Below are positions 26,653-35,960 of a stretch of DNA of 64,000 nucleotides, in pieces. The notes beneath the pieces were generated by a model that did no database searches, had not been told where the DNA came from, and saw nothing but the letters and a program-made list of their open reading frames with translations. The stretch is taken from contig JBCDLH010000001.1 in assembly GCA_038745585.1 (NCBI GenBank), positions 526,380 through 590,379 of the forward strand, written 5' to 3'. A program made the position numbers and the translations under genes. Origin of the DNA: HLUCCA09 sp038745585 (GTDB taxonomy: Bacteria; Pseudomonadota; Alphaproteobacteria; Rhodobacterales; Rhodobacteraceae). Positions within the stretch are counted from its first letter, which is position 1. The number at the start of each line of letters is the position of its first letter.

Positions 26653-27999
26653 CTACCGCAGCCGCGTGAGCAGATCGAGCGAGGCGTAGCCATCGGGGAC
26701 GAGGCCCGTGCGCTTCTGATAAGCGCGGATCGCGCTGACGGTGTTGGGCCCGATCATGCCGTCGACGCCCTTCGTGTCGAAGCCCGCGCGTGTCAGCCGC
26801 TCTTGCAGCTCGCGCCGTTCCGAGGAGGCGAGCGCCCGGTCGCCCCGGGGCCAGTTCGCGGCGAATGCGGGCCGCCCGACGATGCGGTCAGCCAGGTGCC
26901 CGACCCCGATCACATAGGCGTCGGCGGGGTTGTACCGCTCGATCACCTCGAAGTTTTCGAAGACCATGAGCGCCACGCCCTGTGCCCCCGCGGGCAAAAG
27001 GATCGAGCCGCGCCCGTGGTTGGGCACCTCGCGCCCGTCGATGCCGACGACTCCGAGCCGCGCCCATTGCCGTGGCGTCTTGGTCGTCTTGCGCCCGCTC
27101 AGTGCAAAGTCAAACCCGTCGGGGAGCCGTACTTCGACGCCCCAGGGCTGCCCGGTCACCCATCCCTTTTTGGCGAGGTAGTTGGCGGTGGAGGCGAGCG
27201 CGTCTGTCGGATCTTCGCCCCAAATGTTTCGGCGGCCATCTCCGGTGAAATCGACCGCATAACGGAGGTAGCTGTCGGGCATGAACTGCGTATGTCCCAT
27301 GGCGCCGGCCCAGGAGCCGCGCATCGCGCGGGGGCTCACATCACCATCGTCGAGTATTTCGAGCGCAGCCAAAAGCTGTGCCTCGAAAAACGCGCCGCGC
27401 CGCCCATCGTAGGCGAGCGTGGCAAGAGAACGGATCACATCGTTCGAACCGCGATAGGAGCCAAAGGACGTCTCCATCCCCCAGACGGCGACGACGATCG
27501 AGGCAGGCACGCCGTAGCGCCGCTCGATCTGCTGCAGCACCGCTTCATTGGCACGGTAGGCTGCGCGCCCGTTGGACACCCGGCTGGCAGAAACAGCGCT
27601 GTCGAGATAGTCCCAGATCGTCTTGGTGAACTCAGATTGATTGCGGTCGAGCCGGATGACCTCGCGGTCATAGCGCATTCCGCCAAAGGCAGCCTCCAGC
27701 ACTTGCACCGAGATGCCCTGTCGTCGTGCCTTGCGCTTAAACTCGGCGATCCAACGGTCAAACCCCGCATCGCCCGTTGCCGCCGCGGTGACACGCGCCG
27801 CTTCGGGCCGAGGAAGCGGCGCGTCACCCATGGCCGTGGTCGCAGGCCGCGCAGCCGGACGTAGGGAGGATTCGACCGCCGTTGCACCGATTGCCATAGG
27901 CGGCAAAGAGGCGAGGCCCGCTGTAGAGCCCGCCAACACCGCGATCGTTGAAGCGCGTAAGCCCCACGCGCCGATACACTGCCGTAAAATGGACCCCAT
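26653..27999 (-). CDS. Lytic murein transglycosylase with peptidoglycan-binding domain (MltB/SLT family)
   Basis: 448 residues. An N-terminal hydrophobic signal region (about 12-40) is followed by the transglycosylase domain with the catalytic-glutamate motif VWGMETSFGSYRG, then MGHTQFMPDSY and NPADAYVIGVGHLADR. A peptidoglycan-binding-1 domain closes the protein (RAGFDTKGVDGMIGPNTVSA). It cleaves peptidoglycan to 1,6-anhydromuramyl products in the periplasm. The start is ATG 27999. In many relatives it neighbours smpB, as here. Confidence 0.92.
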   Translation of the reverse strand: MGSILRQCIGAWGLRASTIAVLAGSTAGLASLPPMAIGATAVESSLRPAARPATTAMGDAPLPRPEAARVTAAATGDAGFDRWIAEFKRKARRQGISVQVLEAAFGGMRYDREVIRLDRNQSEFTKTIWDYLDSAVSASRVSNGRAAYRANEAVLQQIERRYGVPASIVVAVWGMETSFGSYRGSNDVIRSLATLAYDGRRGAFFEAQLLAALEILDDGDVSPRAMRGSWAGAMGHTQFMPDSYLRYAVDFTGDGRRNIWGEDPTDALASTANYLAKKGWVTGQPWGVEVRLPDGFDFALSGRKTTKTPRQWARLGVVGIDGREVPNHGRGSILLPAGAQGVALMVFENFEVIERYNPADAYVIGVGHLADRIVGRPAFAANWPRGDRALASSERRELQERLTRAGFDTKGVDGMIGPNTVSAIRAYQKRTGLVPDGYASLDLLTRLR

Positions 28000-28126
28000 G
28001 GATCGCCCTGCCTGAGACCGCCGCGTTCATTTTTCGAACACTATAGCGCGACACTAGCGCGCACGGAAGAAAACAGGGTTAACGCCGGAGCTTTTTCGCC
28101 CACGAAGCGCCTTACGCAGGGACCCC

Positions 28127-30442
28127 TCATTTGCGCTTTCGGCTGACTTTGCGCCCAGGCTTTTCGGATTTCGCTTTGGCAGAGCGTGCCCGCGCCTTTG
28201 CCTCCATGGCCTTGCGCCGCCCGCCGCCGGCTTTGCCCGCCTTACCGGGGCGTCCCCCGCGCCGGTAGGGCCCCGGACCTGCGCCGGAGGCGACGACCTC
28301 CTCGCCCGCGATCTCAAGCGGTTCGAGCATGAGCCCGCCCGTGATCGGCACGGCTTCGGTCAGCCGCGCGCGGACCCGCATCCCGAGCGCGATCTCGCGC
28401 CCAGTCTCGGCGCCCATCAAAGTGTTGGTGTCGCGGTCATGGTGAAAGAATTCGTCGCCGAGCGCCCGGATCGGGATAAGGCCGTCGGCCCCGGTCTCGT
28501 CGAGCTTTACGAACACGCCAAAGCGGGCGATGCCGCTAATCCGACCCTCGAAGTCTTGCCCGACCCTCTCGGACAAGTACGCCGCAAGGTAACGGTCGGT
28601 CGTGTCCCGCTCGGCCGTCATCGACCGGCGCTCGGTCTCCGAGATCGCCTGCGCCGTGCTGTCCAGGTGCTCGATGTCGCTCTCGCTTAGCCCGTCCTTA
28701 CCCCAGCCATGAACCGAGATCAGCGCCCGGTGCACGATCAGGTCGGCATAGCGGCGGATCGGCGAGGTAAAATGCGCATAGGTGCGCAGAGCGAGCCCGA
28801 AATGGCCGAAGTTCTGCGGCGCGTAGTAGGCCTGCTGCATAGCGCGGAGGGTCGCCATGTTGATGAGCTCCGACAGATCGGTGCCGGCAGCGGCGTCGAG
28901 GAGGCGATTGAGGTGCCGGGTCTGCAGAACTTGCCCTTTCGCAAGCGCGAGGCCAGAGGCCTTCGCCGTCTCGCGCAAGGCTTCGAGCTTGTCGGCGTCG
29001 GGCTCTTCGTGAACGCGAAAGAGCAGCGGGGACTTCTTCGCAACCAGCGCCTCACCCGCCGCGACATTGGCCAGGATCATGAACTCTTCGATGAGCCGGT
29101 GCGCATCGAGCCGGTCGCGGAAGTTGACAGAGGTGACCGCGCCTGCCTCGGAGAGCTCGATATTGCGCTCGGGCAGGTCGAGATCCAACGGCTGCCGGCG
29201 TACCCGCGCCTTGGCCGCCGCGCAATAGGCCGCCAGGAGGGGGGCAAGGACCGTGTCGACCAGCGGACCGGTCTTGTCATCCGGCGCGCCGTCAAAGGCG
29301 GCTTGCGCCTGCTCGTAGGACAGTGAAGCCGCAGAGCGCATGATGCCCCGGTGAAAGCTGGCCGCGATCACGTCGCCGTCGGCGGAGAGGCGCATCCGCA
29401 CGGCGATGGTCGCGCGCGGCACGCCCTCATGCAGCGAGCAGAGATCGCCTGAAAGCCGGTCAGGCAGCATGGGCACGACCCGGTCCGGGAAGTAGGTCGA
29501 GTTGCCCCGCATGCGCGCTTCCCGGTCTAGCGTCGTGCCGGGGCGGACGTAATGGGCGACATCGGCGATGGCGACCCAAACAACATGGCCGCCGGGATTG
29601 TCCTCGGCCGCGTCGGCATGGGCATAGACCGCATCGTCATGGTCGCGGGCATCGGAGGGGTCGATGGTGATGAGGGGGAGATGGCGCAGATCCTCGCGGT
29701 CCTTCAGGCCCGCCGGCTTCATCGCGTCGGCCTCGGAAAGGACCGGGTCGGGAAAAACGTTGGGGATGCCGTGCTGGTGGATCGCGATGAGGGAGACCGC
29801 GCGCGGGCCAGACGGATCGCCAAGCCGCGTCATGATGCGCGCTTTTGGCAGGCCGAGGCGGGAGCGCGGGCTTGCCTGCTCAGCCTCGACGAGCTCGCCA
29901 TCCTTGGCGCCGCTGGCATTGCCTTCGGGCACGAGCCATTCCCTGTCTGACCCTTTGTCGATGGGCGTGATGCGCCCGCCCTCTCCGTTGACACGGTAAA
30001 TGCCGAGGATCGTGCGCGGGGTCGTCCCGATCTTGCGGATCAGGCGGCCCTCGTATTGATGCGCCTCGCCCGCGACCTCCTGCAAGCGCAAGAGCACCCG
30101 ATCCCCCTCGCCGAGCGCCGGCTCTCCGGATCGTGGAATAAGGAGGATACGGGGTTCGGCGCCCTCGCCATGCCATTCGAGTGGGCGGGCCGTCAGATCG
30201 CCGTCCGCGTCGGGCGCGCCGATCTGCGCGACTGTGACAGGTGGAAGCTTATCGGTGTCGCGGTACTGGCCCTTGCGGCGGCCCAGATGGCCGTCATCTT
30301 CGAGCTCTCGCAAGAGGCGCTTGAGGTCGATCCGCTGGGCGCCCTTGACGCCAAAGGCGCGGGCAATGTCGCGCTTGGCGGTTTTGGTCGGGTTGTCCGA
30401 AATCCAGTCGAGGATCTGCGATTTGGTGGGGAGATCTGCCAT
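28127..30442 (-). CDS. rnr: Ribonuclease R (3'-5' exoribonuclease)
   Basis: 771 residues. A helix-turn-helix N-terminus (MADLPTKSQILDWISDNPTK) is followed by cold-shock folds, the RNB catalytic domain with Asp cluster (TIDPSDARDHDDAVYA), and an S1 domain (VGQDFEGRISGIARFGVFVK). The C-terminal tail is rich in Gly, Arg and Lys (from about residue 715), as expected for RNA binding. It degrades structured RNA and, in E. coli, is linked to tmRNA and SmpB; smpB is two genes away. ATG 30442 is preceded by GAGGT-type bases; a longer frame to 30793 is an antisense artefact. Confidence 0.95.
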   Translation of the reverse strand: MADLPTKSQILDWISDNPTKTAKRDIARAFGVKGAQRIDLKRLLRELEDDGHLGRRKGQYRDTDKLPPVTVAQIGAPDADGDLTARPLEWHGEGAEPRILLIPRSGEPALGEGDRVLLRLQEVAGEAHQYEGRLIRKIGTTPRTILGIYRVNGEGGRITPIDKGSDREWLVPEGNASGAKDGELVEAEQASPRSRLGLPKARIMTRLGDPSGPRAVSLIAIHQHGIPNVFPDPVLSEADAMKPAGLKDREDLRHLPLITIDPSDARDHDDAVYAHADAAEDNPGGHVVWVAIADVAHYVRPGTTLDREARMRGNSTYFPDRVVPMLPDRLSGDLCSLHEGVPRATIAVRMRLSADGDVIAASFHRGIMRSAASLSYEQAQAAFDGAPDDKTGPLVDTVLAPLLAAYCAAAKARVRRQPLDLDLPERNIELSEAGAVTSVNFRDRLDAHRLIEEFMILANVAAGEALVAKKSPLLFRVHEEPDADKLEALRETAKASGLALAKGQVLQTRHLNRLLDAAAGTDLSELINMATLRAMQQAYYAPQNFGHFGLALRTYAHFTSPIRRYADLIVHRALISVHGWGKDGLSESDIEHLDSTAQAISETERRSMTAERDTTDRYLAAYLSERVGQDFEGRISGIARFGVFVKLDETGADGLIPIRALGDEFFHHDRDTNTLMGAETGREIALGMRVRARLTEAVPITGGLMLEPLEIAGEEVVASGAGPGPYRRGGRPGKAGKAGGGRRKAMEAKARARSAKAKSEKPGRKVSRKRK

Positions 30443-30473
30443 GGGGCGGAGGTAGCACGCAGCCCCTTGCGTG

Positions 30474-31118
30474 TCACTTCGCGGAGCGGTTCGGCATGCC
30501 TCCGGCGGGGATATTTTTGGCCCAAAGAAGATGCAGGTCGGCCGCGGTGTCGATGTCGTCGAGCGTGTCGGCGAGGGCGACGGGATGCGGTAGCGTCGGC
30601 TGGGTATCGGCCAGAGCGTGTTCGGTCGACCAGCGGACGTTCTGCAGAAGGCCAGACGGGGGGGCGGATGTGCGGGAGAGGCCGATCCCCCAATAGCCGC
30701 CATCGCTGGCTGGGCCGAGTATGGCGGGCGCGCGGCCAAGGAGCGCGAAGGCGCGGGCGATATGGGGGGGGCTGAGGGCCGGGATATCGGCACCGACGAT
30801 GAGAACGGGGCCAGCGGGCGCGGATCGAAGGAGGCGCGTCATGCGCTGACCGAGATCGCCGGGGCCCTGGGGCACGCGCGGCAGATGCGCAGGCCAGATG
30901 CGGGAGGCACAGCCCTCGGCATCGGGGGACACGGCAAGCGTGAGAGACCAGCGCGGATCGTCGAGCCGGCGGAGAAGGGCGCGGGCCTCGCGACGAAACC
31001 AATGCGCGGCGGCGATCGGCCCGATATCGGCGGCCAGGCGCGTCTTGACCCGGCCCGGGCGCGGCTCCTTGACCATCACGATGAGCTGGCGCCGCCACCG
31101 GGCGCGCTTCGGCGTCAC
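30474..31118 (-). CDS. DUF2064 / TIGR04282-type glycosyltransferase-like protein
   Basis: 214 residues. The core MVKEPRPGRVKTRLAADIG, GDLGQRM, VLIVGADIPAL and ILGPASDGGYWGIG are signatures of the family sometimes annotated as arsenosugar biosynthesis glycosyltransferases; GxDxP and GPxxDGGYxxxG are nucleotide-sugar-like sites. The start is GTG 31118, overlapping the GNAT stop. The last residues (HLLWAKNIPAGGMP, about 196-208) are encoded by a reversed copy of the dispersed intergenic motif, so the natural C-terminus was probably extended by it. No arsenic genes are nearby; function unknown. Confidence 0.85.
   Translation of the reverse strand: MTPKRARWRRQLIVMVKEPRPGRVKTRLAADIGPIAAAHWFRREARALLRRLDDPRWSLTLAVSPDAEGCASRIWPAHLPRVPQGPGDLGQRMTRLLRSAPAGPVLIVGADIPALSPPHIARAFALLGRAPAILGPASDGGYWGIGLSRTSAPPSGLLQNVRWSTEHALADTQPTLPHPVALADTLDDIDTAADLHLLWAKNIPAGGMPNRSAK
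30497..30533 (+). repeat. Dispersed intergenic motif, copy 3 (coding)
   Basis: Reads TGCCTCCGGCGGGGATATTT then TTGGCCCAAAGAAGATG, the best-preserved of the three copies. It lies inside the 3' end of the DUF2064 gene in reverse orientation, and is translated there as part of HLLWAKNIPAGGM. It ends 55 bases before the rnr start. Confidence 0.75.
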
Positions 31119-31549
31119 GGCAAGGGGCGCGCCATGTCGCGGTGCAGGATCCCGGCATCGAGGTATTCCGGGCCATGCGCCGTGAAGCCGAGCCGCTCGT
31201 AAAACGACACGACGGTGATCTGCGCGCCGAGCTTGGCCTCGGTGAGGCCGGGCATGCTTGCTGCAAGGGCCAGCGCCGCGCGCGTCAGCGCCGCGCCAAG
31301 GCCCGTGCCGCGGGCGGCTTCGGCGACGCAGACCCGCTCGATCTTGGCGGCTGTGCCGACCACGCGCAGGCGCAACGCGCCGACCGGCGTCCCGTCTTGT
31401 CGCGCCAAAAGGTGCCGCGCTTCGCCGTCGCGGCCATCCTGCTCGTCAGACAGGGACACGCCTTGCTCAACGCAAAAGACCTGGTGCCGCAACGCAAGGC
31501 AGGCTGCGCGGTCGCTCTCCGAGACCGCCTCGGCAATCGTGACGCTCAT
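31115..31549 (-). CDS. GNAT-family N-acetyltransferase (ElaA-like)
   Basis: 144 residues. RHQVFCVEQGVSLSDEQDGRD is the start of the ElaA-type GNATs, followed by acetyl-CoA motif ARGTGLGAALTRAALALA and VVSFYERLGFTAHGPEYLDAGI, which ends in a family-typical HRDM. ATG 31549 overlaps the dapE stop (ATGA); its own stop overlaps the DUF2064 start (GTGA). Substrate unknown. Confidence 0.88.
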   Translation of the reverse strand: MSVTIAEAVSESDRAACLALRHQVFCVEQGVSLSDEQDGRDGEARHLLARQDGTPVGALRLRVVGTAAKIERVCVAEAARGTGLGAALTRAALALAASMPGLTEAKLGAQITVVSFYERLGFTAHGPEYLDAGILHRDMARPLP

Positions 31550-32691
31550 GCGAAGTAGTCCTGCAGGATGCGGGTGTAGATCCGGTCGAGGGCGCGGATC
31601 TCGTGGATCTCGACATATTCGTCGACCTGGTGCATCGACGCGCCGATCAAGCCGAACTCGAGCACTGGGCAATGGCGCTTGACGAAACGCGCGTCCGACG
31701 TCCCGCCGCCGGTCGTGAGCTCCGGCGTGCGGCCCGTCTCCGCCGCGACGGCGCGAGAGACGAGATCGGAAAACGGGCCCGGCGCGGTCAAGAACGCCTC
31801 CCCTGACACCTTGGTGCGCATGCCGATCTGCGTGCTGCTCTCTGCGGCGATGCTGTCGGCTGTCTCCTGCAGCCACGCGATCAGGGAGGCGGCGGTATGG
31901 GTGTCGTTAAAGCGCAGGTTCACGGTTGCGCGGGCCTTGGCTGGGATCACGTTGGTTGCGGGGTTGCCGACGTCGATCGTGGTGACTGAAAGCGTCGTCG
32001 GGTCGAAATGCGCGGTGCCCCGATCAAGCTCGGTGGTGGCGAGGCGATGCGCCAGAGCAGCGACAGCATGCACCGGGTTGACTGCGCGGTGCAGATAGGC
32101 CGAGTGGCCCTGGACGCCCTCGACCTCGAACCAGGCAGAGAGAGAGCCGCGGCGGCCGATCTTGATGGTGTCACCCAAATGCGCGCGGGATGTGGGCTCG
32201 CCAACGAGGCAGACCGACATTGCCTCGCCCGCCTCCTCCATCCAGTCGAGCAGGGCAGCCGTCCCGTCGATGGCGTCGCCCTCTTCGTCGCCCGTGATCG
32301 CGAGGATCAACGCACCATCGGGCGGCGTCTGGGCGACAAAGCGCGTGGCCGCGGCGACGAAAGCCGCAACGCCCGACTTCATGTCGGCCGCCCCGCGGCC
32401 CCAGATGCGGCCCTGCTCGGATGCCCCGCCGAAGGGCGTGATGGACCAATCTGCCTCCGCGCCGATGGGCACGACGTCGGTATGGCCGTTGAAACCGAAG
32501 GTGCGGGCGTGGCCCTTCTGGCCCCATCGCGCAAAGAGGTTGGACACGCGCCCGCGATCGACGCGGGAGCAGGCAAAGCCGGCCGCGTTCAACTGGTCTT
32601 CGAGGAGGCGGAGCGCGCCACCCTCCTCGGGCGTAACGGAGGGGCAGCGTACGAGGTCTGCGGTCAGGGTAACGGGGTCGATCTCAGCCAT
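31546..32691 (-). CDS. dapE: Succinyl-diaminopimelate desuccinylase
   Basis: 381 residues, family length. Metal ligands are seen in NGHTDVVPIG (H and D), GRGAADMKSG (D), GDEEGDAIDG (E E), and EFGLIGASMHQVDEYV (H). It cleaves N-succinyl-LL-2,6-diaminopimelate in the lysine/peptidoglycan pathway, in the cytoplasm. It opens a coupled series dapE-GNAT-DUF2064. No other dap gene is in the window. Confidence 0.95.
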   Translation of the reverse strand: MAEIDPVTLTADLVRCPSVTPEEGGALRLLEDQLNAAGFACSRVDRGRVSNLFARWGQKGHARTFGFNGHTDVVPIGAEADWSITPFGGASEQGRIWGRGAADMKSGVAAFVAAATRFVAQTPPDGALILAITGDEEGDAIDGTAALLDWMEEAGEAMSVCLVGEPTSRAHLGDTIKIGRRGSLSAWFEVEGVQGHSAYLHRAVNPVHAVAALAHRLATTELDRGTAHFDPTTLSVTTIDVGNPATNVIPAKARATVNLRFNDTHTAASLIAWLQETADSIAAESSTQIGMRTKVSGEAFLTAPGPFSDLVSRAVAAETGRTPELTTGGGTSDARFVKRHCPVLEFGLIGASMHQVDEYVEIHEIRALDRIYTRILQDYFA

Positions 32692-32700
32692 GGCACGGGG

Positions 32701-33291
32701 TTACCCGGCCTTTTGCTCGGCTTCAATGGAGGCGTCTTGGCCGGTCCATGCAGCAGGCAGGTCCTCCATCGGCGGCCAGGGGCGCTTGGCATCGGCGGCG
32801 ATCCAGGCGGCAACCCATGCGGGCAAGGGCGGGCTTTGCGGGTCGACCCCGAGGGCGGCGGCCAATTCCGCGGTGGGCACGATCCCGTTTTCGGAGGCCG
32901 CGGCCATGCGGATGAGCGCGTGGGAGGCGCATGTGCCCTTCCGCCACATCCCCTGCTCGGCGTAGATAAAACGGGCATCCCATCCGATAATCCGCGAGCG
33001 CATTTCGTAGCGTTGAAAGGCGCGGAGGCGGCGGCGGTAGCGCACCGAAGCGCCGGCATTGGTGCCGACCCAGCGGTTCTCACGCATCGCGCGGACGACG
33101 CCAATCCGCTGAAAGAGGACAACGCGCCCAAGATCGTAGAGCGTCAGGATGCGGCCGTTATTGAGCTCCATCCACGGGTCGATATCCCACGGCCAGCAGA
33201 TGTGTTCCGCGCGATGCTCCTCGAGAAGACCCAAGGGAGGGGCGTTGCGGTGGCGGACGAGCTCTGTGACGAAACGAAAGATCGGATACAT
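32701..33291 (-). CDS. Acyl-CoA thioesterase-like protein (hotdog fold)
   Basis: 196 residues. The N-terminal half resembles 4-hydroxybenzoyl-CoA thioesterase-type hotdog proteins: CWPWDIDPWMELNNGRILTL, where the usual motif has a catalytic Asp and an MNN(G/A) helix, then RRRLRAFQRYEMRSRIIGWD. Substrate unknown. It sits nine bases upstream of dapE in the same direction, so they are probably cotranscribed. Confidence 0.82.
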   Translation of the reverse strand: MYPIFRFVTELVRHRNAPPLGLLEEHRAEHICWPWDIDPWMELNNGRILTLYDLGRVVLFQRIGVVRAMRENRWVGTNAGASVRYRRRLRAFQRYEMRSRIIGWDARFIYAEQGMWRKGTCASHALIRMAAASENGIVPTAELAAALGVDPQSPPLPAWVAAWIAADAKRPWPPMEDLPAAWTGQDASIEAEQKAG

Positions 33292-33485
33292 GGGCGGGCT
33301 CCTTCGCCGGAGACGATGACGCGCCGCACCGCAGCTTCAATGGCGACGTTCCGTCTGAACCGCGGCGGTCGCGCGTGCGAGCGCCTCCGCCGGTCGCTGG
33401 CCAATGCGCGCGCTCTTGGTTGCGCCGCGTCCATGCGCGTCCTACCTACGGCGCGCAGCGACGATGAGAGAGGAAAGGCCCCGCG

Positions 33486-33773
33486 ATGTTTGCAATCTAC
33501 GAGATCCTGCAGCTGATCCTCGGCGTGGTCTTTTTCATCATGATCGTCCACATCATCATGAGCTGGCTGATCAGCTTTAACGTGTTGAATTACCGTCAGC
33601 CGGTTGTCGGCCAGATCTGGGAAGGGCTGAACCAGCTCCTTGAGCCAATGTACCGGCCGATCCGTCGGATTCTGCCCGATACCAGGCCGCTCGATCTTGC
33701 GCCTCTCGTTGCCTTTGTCATCGTGATCGCGCTCCGCGACATTATCCTTCCGACCGTCTTCGGCCTACGCTAG
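33486..33773 (+). CDS. YggT-family membrane protein
   Basis: 95 residues with two hydrophobic segments (about 5-30 and 70-95). The family motif W-x-N-x-x-x-P-(V/I)-x-x-x-L-x-x-(L/I)-x-x-P-x-x-R-x-x-(R)-x-x-(I/L)-P is visible around MSWLISFNVLNYR, EPMYRPIRRILP and LDLAPLV. Function is unknown in most bacteria; related proteins aid osmotic shock tolerance and cell division in some. It is followed closely by recQ. Confidence 0.88.
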   Translation: MFAIYEILQLILGVVFFIMIVHIIMSWLISFNVLNYRQPVVGQIWEGLNQLLEPMYRPIRRILPDTRPLDLAPLVAFVIVIALRDIILPTVFGLR

Positions 33774-33784
33774 GCGAGGCGCCG

Positions 33785-35896
33785 GTGGAGGGGCGCGCAG
33801 AGACAGGCGCAGAGGCGGGCGCCGAGACGGGCGCCGAGACGGGGCCCGTGCCGCCGGAGGCGCTCCTGCGGGACATCTTTGGCTTTGATGCCTTCCGCCC
33901 CGGCCAGGCCGAGATCGTCGCCGCGGTAACGGCGGGCGAGGATGCACTGGCCATCATGCCGACGGGCGGCGGCAAATCGCTCTGCTACCAGCTTCCCGCT
34001 CTTTGCCGCGGCGGCGTCACGCTCGTTGTCTCCCCGCTCATAGCGCTCATGCGCGACCAGGTCCGCGCGTTGCGCGAGGCGGGGGTCGAGGCCGGCGCGC
34101 TCACATCGGGCAATACCGAGGCGGAGACAGACGAGGTGTGGCGCTCGCTCGATGCGGGCCGTCTCAAGCTTCTCTATGTGGCGCCCGAGCGGCTTGCCTC
34201 GGGCGGGATGGACCGGGTGTTGCGCCGGGCCGGGGTGCGCCTGATCGCGGTCGATGAGGCGCATTGCGTCAGCCAATGGGGGCACGATTTTCGCCCCGAT
34301 TACCTGCGCATCGGCGCGCTGCGTCGGGCGCTCGATGTCCCGCTCGCGGCCTTTACCGCAACGGCCGACGAAGAGACACGGGCCGAGATCATCGCGCGGC
34401 TGTTTGAGGGCGCGGCCCCGCGCGTGTTCCTGCATGGCTTCGATCGGCCCAACATCCACCTCGCCTTCGCGCCCAAAGCCTCGCCGCGCGCGCAGATCCT
34501 GAGCTTCGCCGCGGCGCGCAATGGTCGTTCGGGCATCGTCTATTGCGGCACGCGCGCCAAGACCGAGAGCCTCGCCGAAGCGCTCCGCGCCGCCGGGCAC
34601 AGCGCGCTCAGCTATCACGGCGGGATGGAGGCGGAGGCGCGGCGTGACGTCGAGGCCGCGTTCCAGCGCGAGGACGGGCTTATCGTGGTGGCGACGGTGG
34701 CGTTCGGGATGGGCGTGGATAAGCCCGATATCCGCTGGGTCGCCCATGCGGATCTGCCAAAATCCATCGAGGCCTATTATCAGGAAATCGGCCGTGCGGG
34801 GCGGGACGGCGCGCCCGCCGAGACGATGACGCTTTACGGGCCAGATGACATCCGCCTGCGCCGGACCCAGATCGACGAGGGGCTGGCGCCACCCGAGCGC
34901 AAGGCGGCCGATCACGGCCGGCTCAACGCGCTTTTGGGACTTGCCGAAGCGCTGGGATGCCGACGGCAACAATTGCTGGCGTATTTCGGTGAGGAACTGC
35001 CGGAGCCGTGCGGGAATTGCGACCTCTGCGACGCGCCGCCCGAGACGTTCGACGGGACGACGCCCGTGCGCATGGCCCTCTCGGCGGCGTTACGCACCGG
35101 CGAGTGGTTCGGCGCGGGGCACCTTATCGACATCCTGCTCGGGGCACAGACGGAGAAAGTCCGCGCGCGCGGGCACGACGACTTGCCCACATTCGGCATC
35201 GGCACAGAATGGGACAAGCGGCAATGGCAGGCGATCTTTCGCCAGATGATGGGGCACGACCTTATGCGCCCCGATCCCGAGCGACACGGCGCCCTCCGGA
35301 TGACCGAAAGCGCGCGCCCGATCCTGCGCGGCGAGGCATCGATCACGCTGCGCCGCGATGCGCTCCACCGCGACCGGACGCACCCGGTCGCCAAGGCCCT
35401 GGTGGCCGAGGAGGACGCGCCGCTTCTCTCGGCGCTCAAGGCCAAGCGGCGTGCGCTGGCGGAGGCGGGCCGTGTCCCCGCCTACATGATCTTCCCAGAT
35501 CGGACGCTGATCGAGATGGCCGAGCGGCGGCCCGAGACGCTTGACGCGATGGCCCGGATCGGGGGCGTCGGCGCGAAAAAGCTAGAACGCTTCGGAGCGG
35601 CCTTTTTGGAGGTAATCACGGGCGACGCGCCTCAAGGCATGAGCCCGAGCCGACGCCGCCTGGCAGGCTCGGACGCCGCGGACATCTTCGATCGTTTGCA
35701 TCAGGTGCAGCGCGCGCTCTCGCGCGGCGAGGACGGGATCGAAAAGCCCCTAAGCTGTACCAACACGACCTTGCGCCACATCGCTGAGCGCCGCCCCACG
35801 ACGCTCGAGGATCTCGCGCGCATCCCCGGGATGGGAGAGCTCAAGATCGAGCGCTTCGGCGCGGCGTTTCTCCGTGTGATCGCCCAGGCCGGCTAG
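33785..35896 (+). CDS. recQ: ATP-dependent DNA helicase RecQ
   Basis: 703 residues. Helicase motifs: GGGKSLCYQLP (Walker A), VVSPLIALMRDQV, VDEAHCVSQWGHDFRPDY (DEAH), AFTATAD, and GRAGRDG. The zinc site is CxxxxxxxxxxxxxCGNCDLC. Two HRDC-like domains follow (about 595-640 and 660-700: YMIFPDRTLIEMA..GVGAKKLERFG and LRHIAERRPTTLEDLARI..GELKIERFG), more than the single one of E. coli. The GTG start at 33785 gives a 20-residue lead with an in-frame GAET repeat; a GTG at 33848 is the alternative. Confidence 0.93.
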   Translation: MEGRAETGAEAGAETGAETGPVPPEALLRDIFGFDAFRPGQAEIVAAVTAGEDALAIMPTGGGKSLCYQLPALCRGGVTLVVSPLIALMRDQVRALREAGVEAGALTSGNTEAETDEVWRSLDAGRLKLLYVAPERLASGGMDRVLRRAGVRLIAVDEAHCVSQWGHDFRPDYLRIGALRRALDVPLAAFTATADEETRAEIIARLFEGAAPRVFLHGFDRPNIHLAFAPKASPRAQILSFAAARNGRSGIVYCGTRAKTESLAEALRAAGHSALSYHGGMEAEARRDVEAAFQREDGLIVVATVAFGMGVDKPDIRWVAHADLPKSIEAYYQEIGRAGRDGAPAETMTLYGPDDIRLRRTQIDEGLAPPERKAADHGRLNALLGLAEALGCRRQQLLAYFGEELPEPCGNCDLCDAPPETFDGTTPVRMALSAALRTGEWFGAGHLIDILLGAQTEKVRARGHDDLPTFGIGTEWDKRQWQAIFRQMMGHDLMRPDPERHGALRMTESARPILRGEASITLRRDALHRDRTHPVAKALVAEEDAPLLSALKAKRRALAEAGRVPAYMIFPDRTLIEMAERRPETLDAMARIGGVGAKKLERFGAAFLEVITGDAPQGMSPSRRRLAGSDAADIFDRLHQVQRALSRGEDGIEKPLSCTNTTLRHIAERRPTTLEDLARIPGMGELKIERFGAAFLRVIAQAG

Positions 35897-35960
35897 GAGC
35901 ACCGATACGGGTGGACGCCCGCGCACCGGTGCATATCTTGGGGGAACAGGAGGTCTGCCC

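Noticed and set aside
26326..27864. Long forward frame of 512 codons
   Set aside because: Antisense to the lytic transglycosylase gene, with Arg/Ala-rich composition and no family likeness.
32008..33516. Long forward frame of 502 codons
   Set aside because: Antisense to dapE and the thioesterase, both clear genes.
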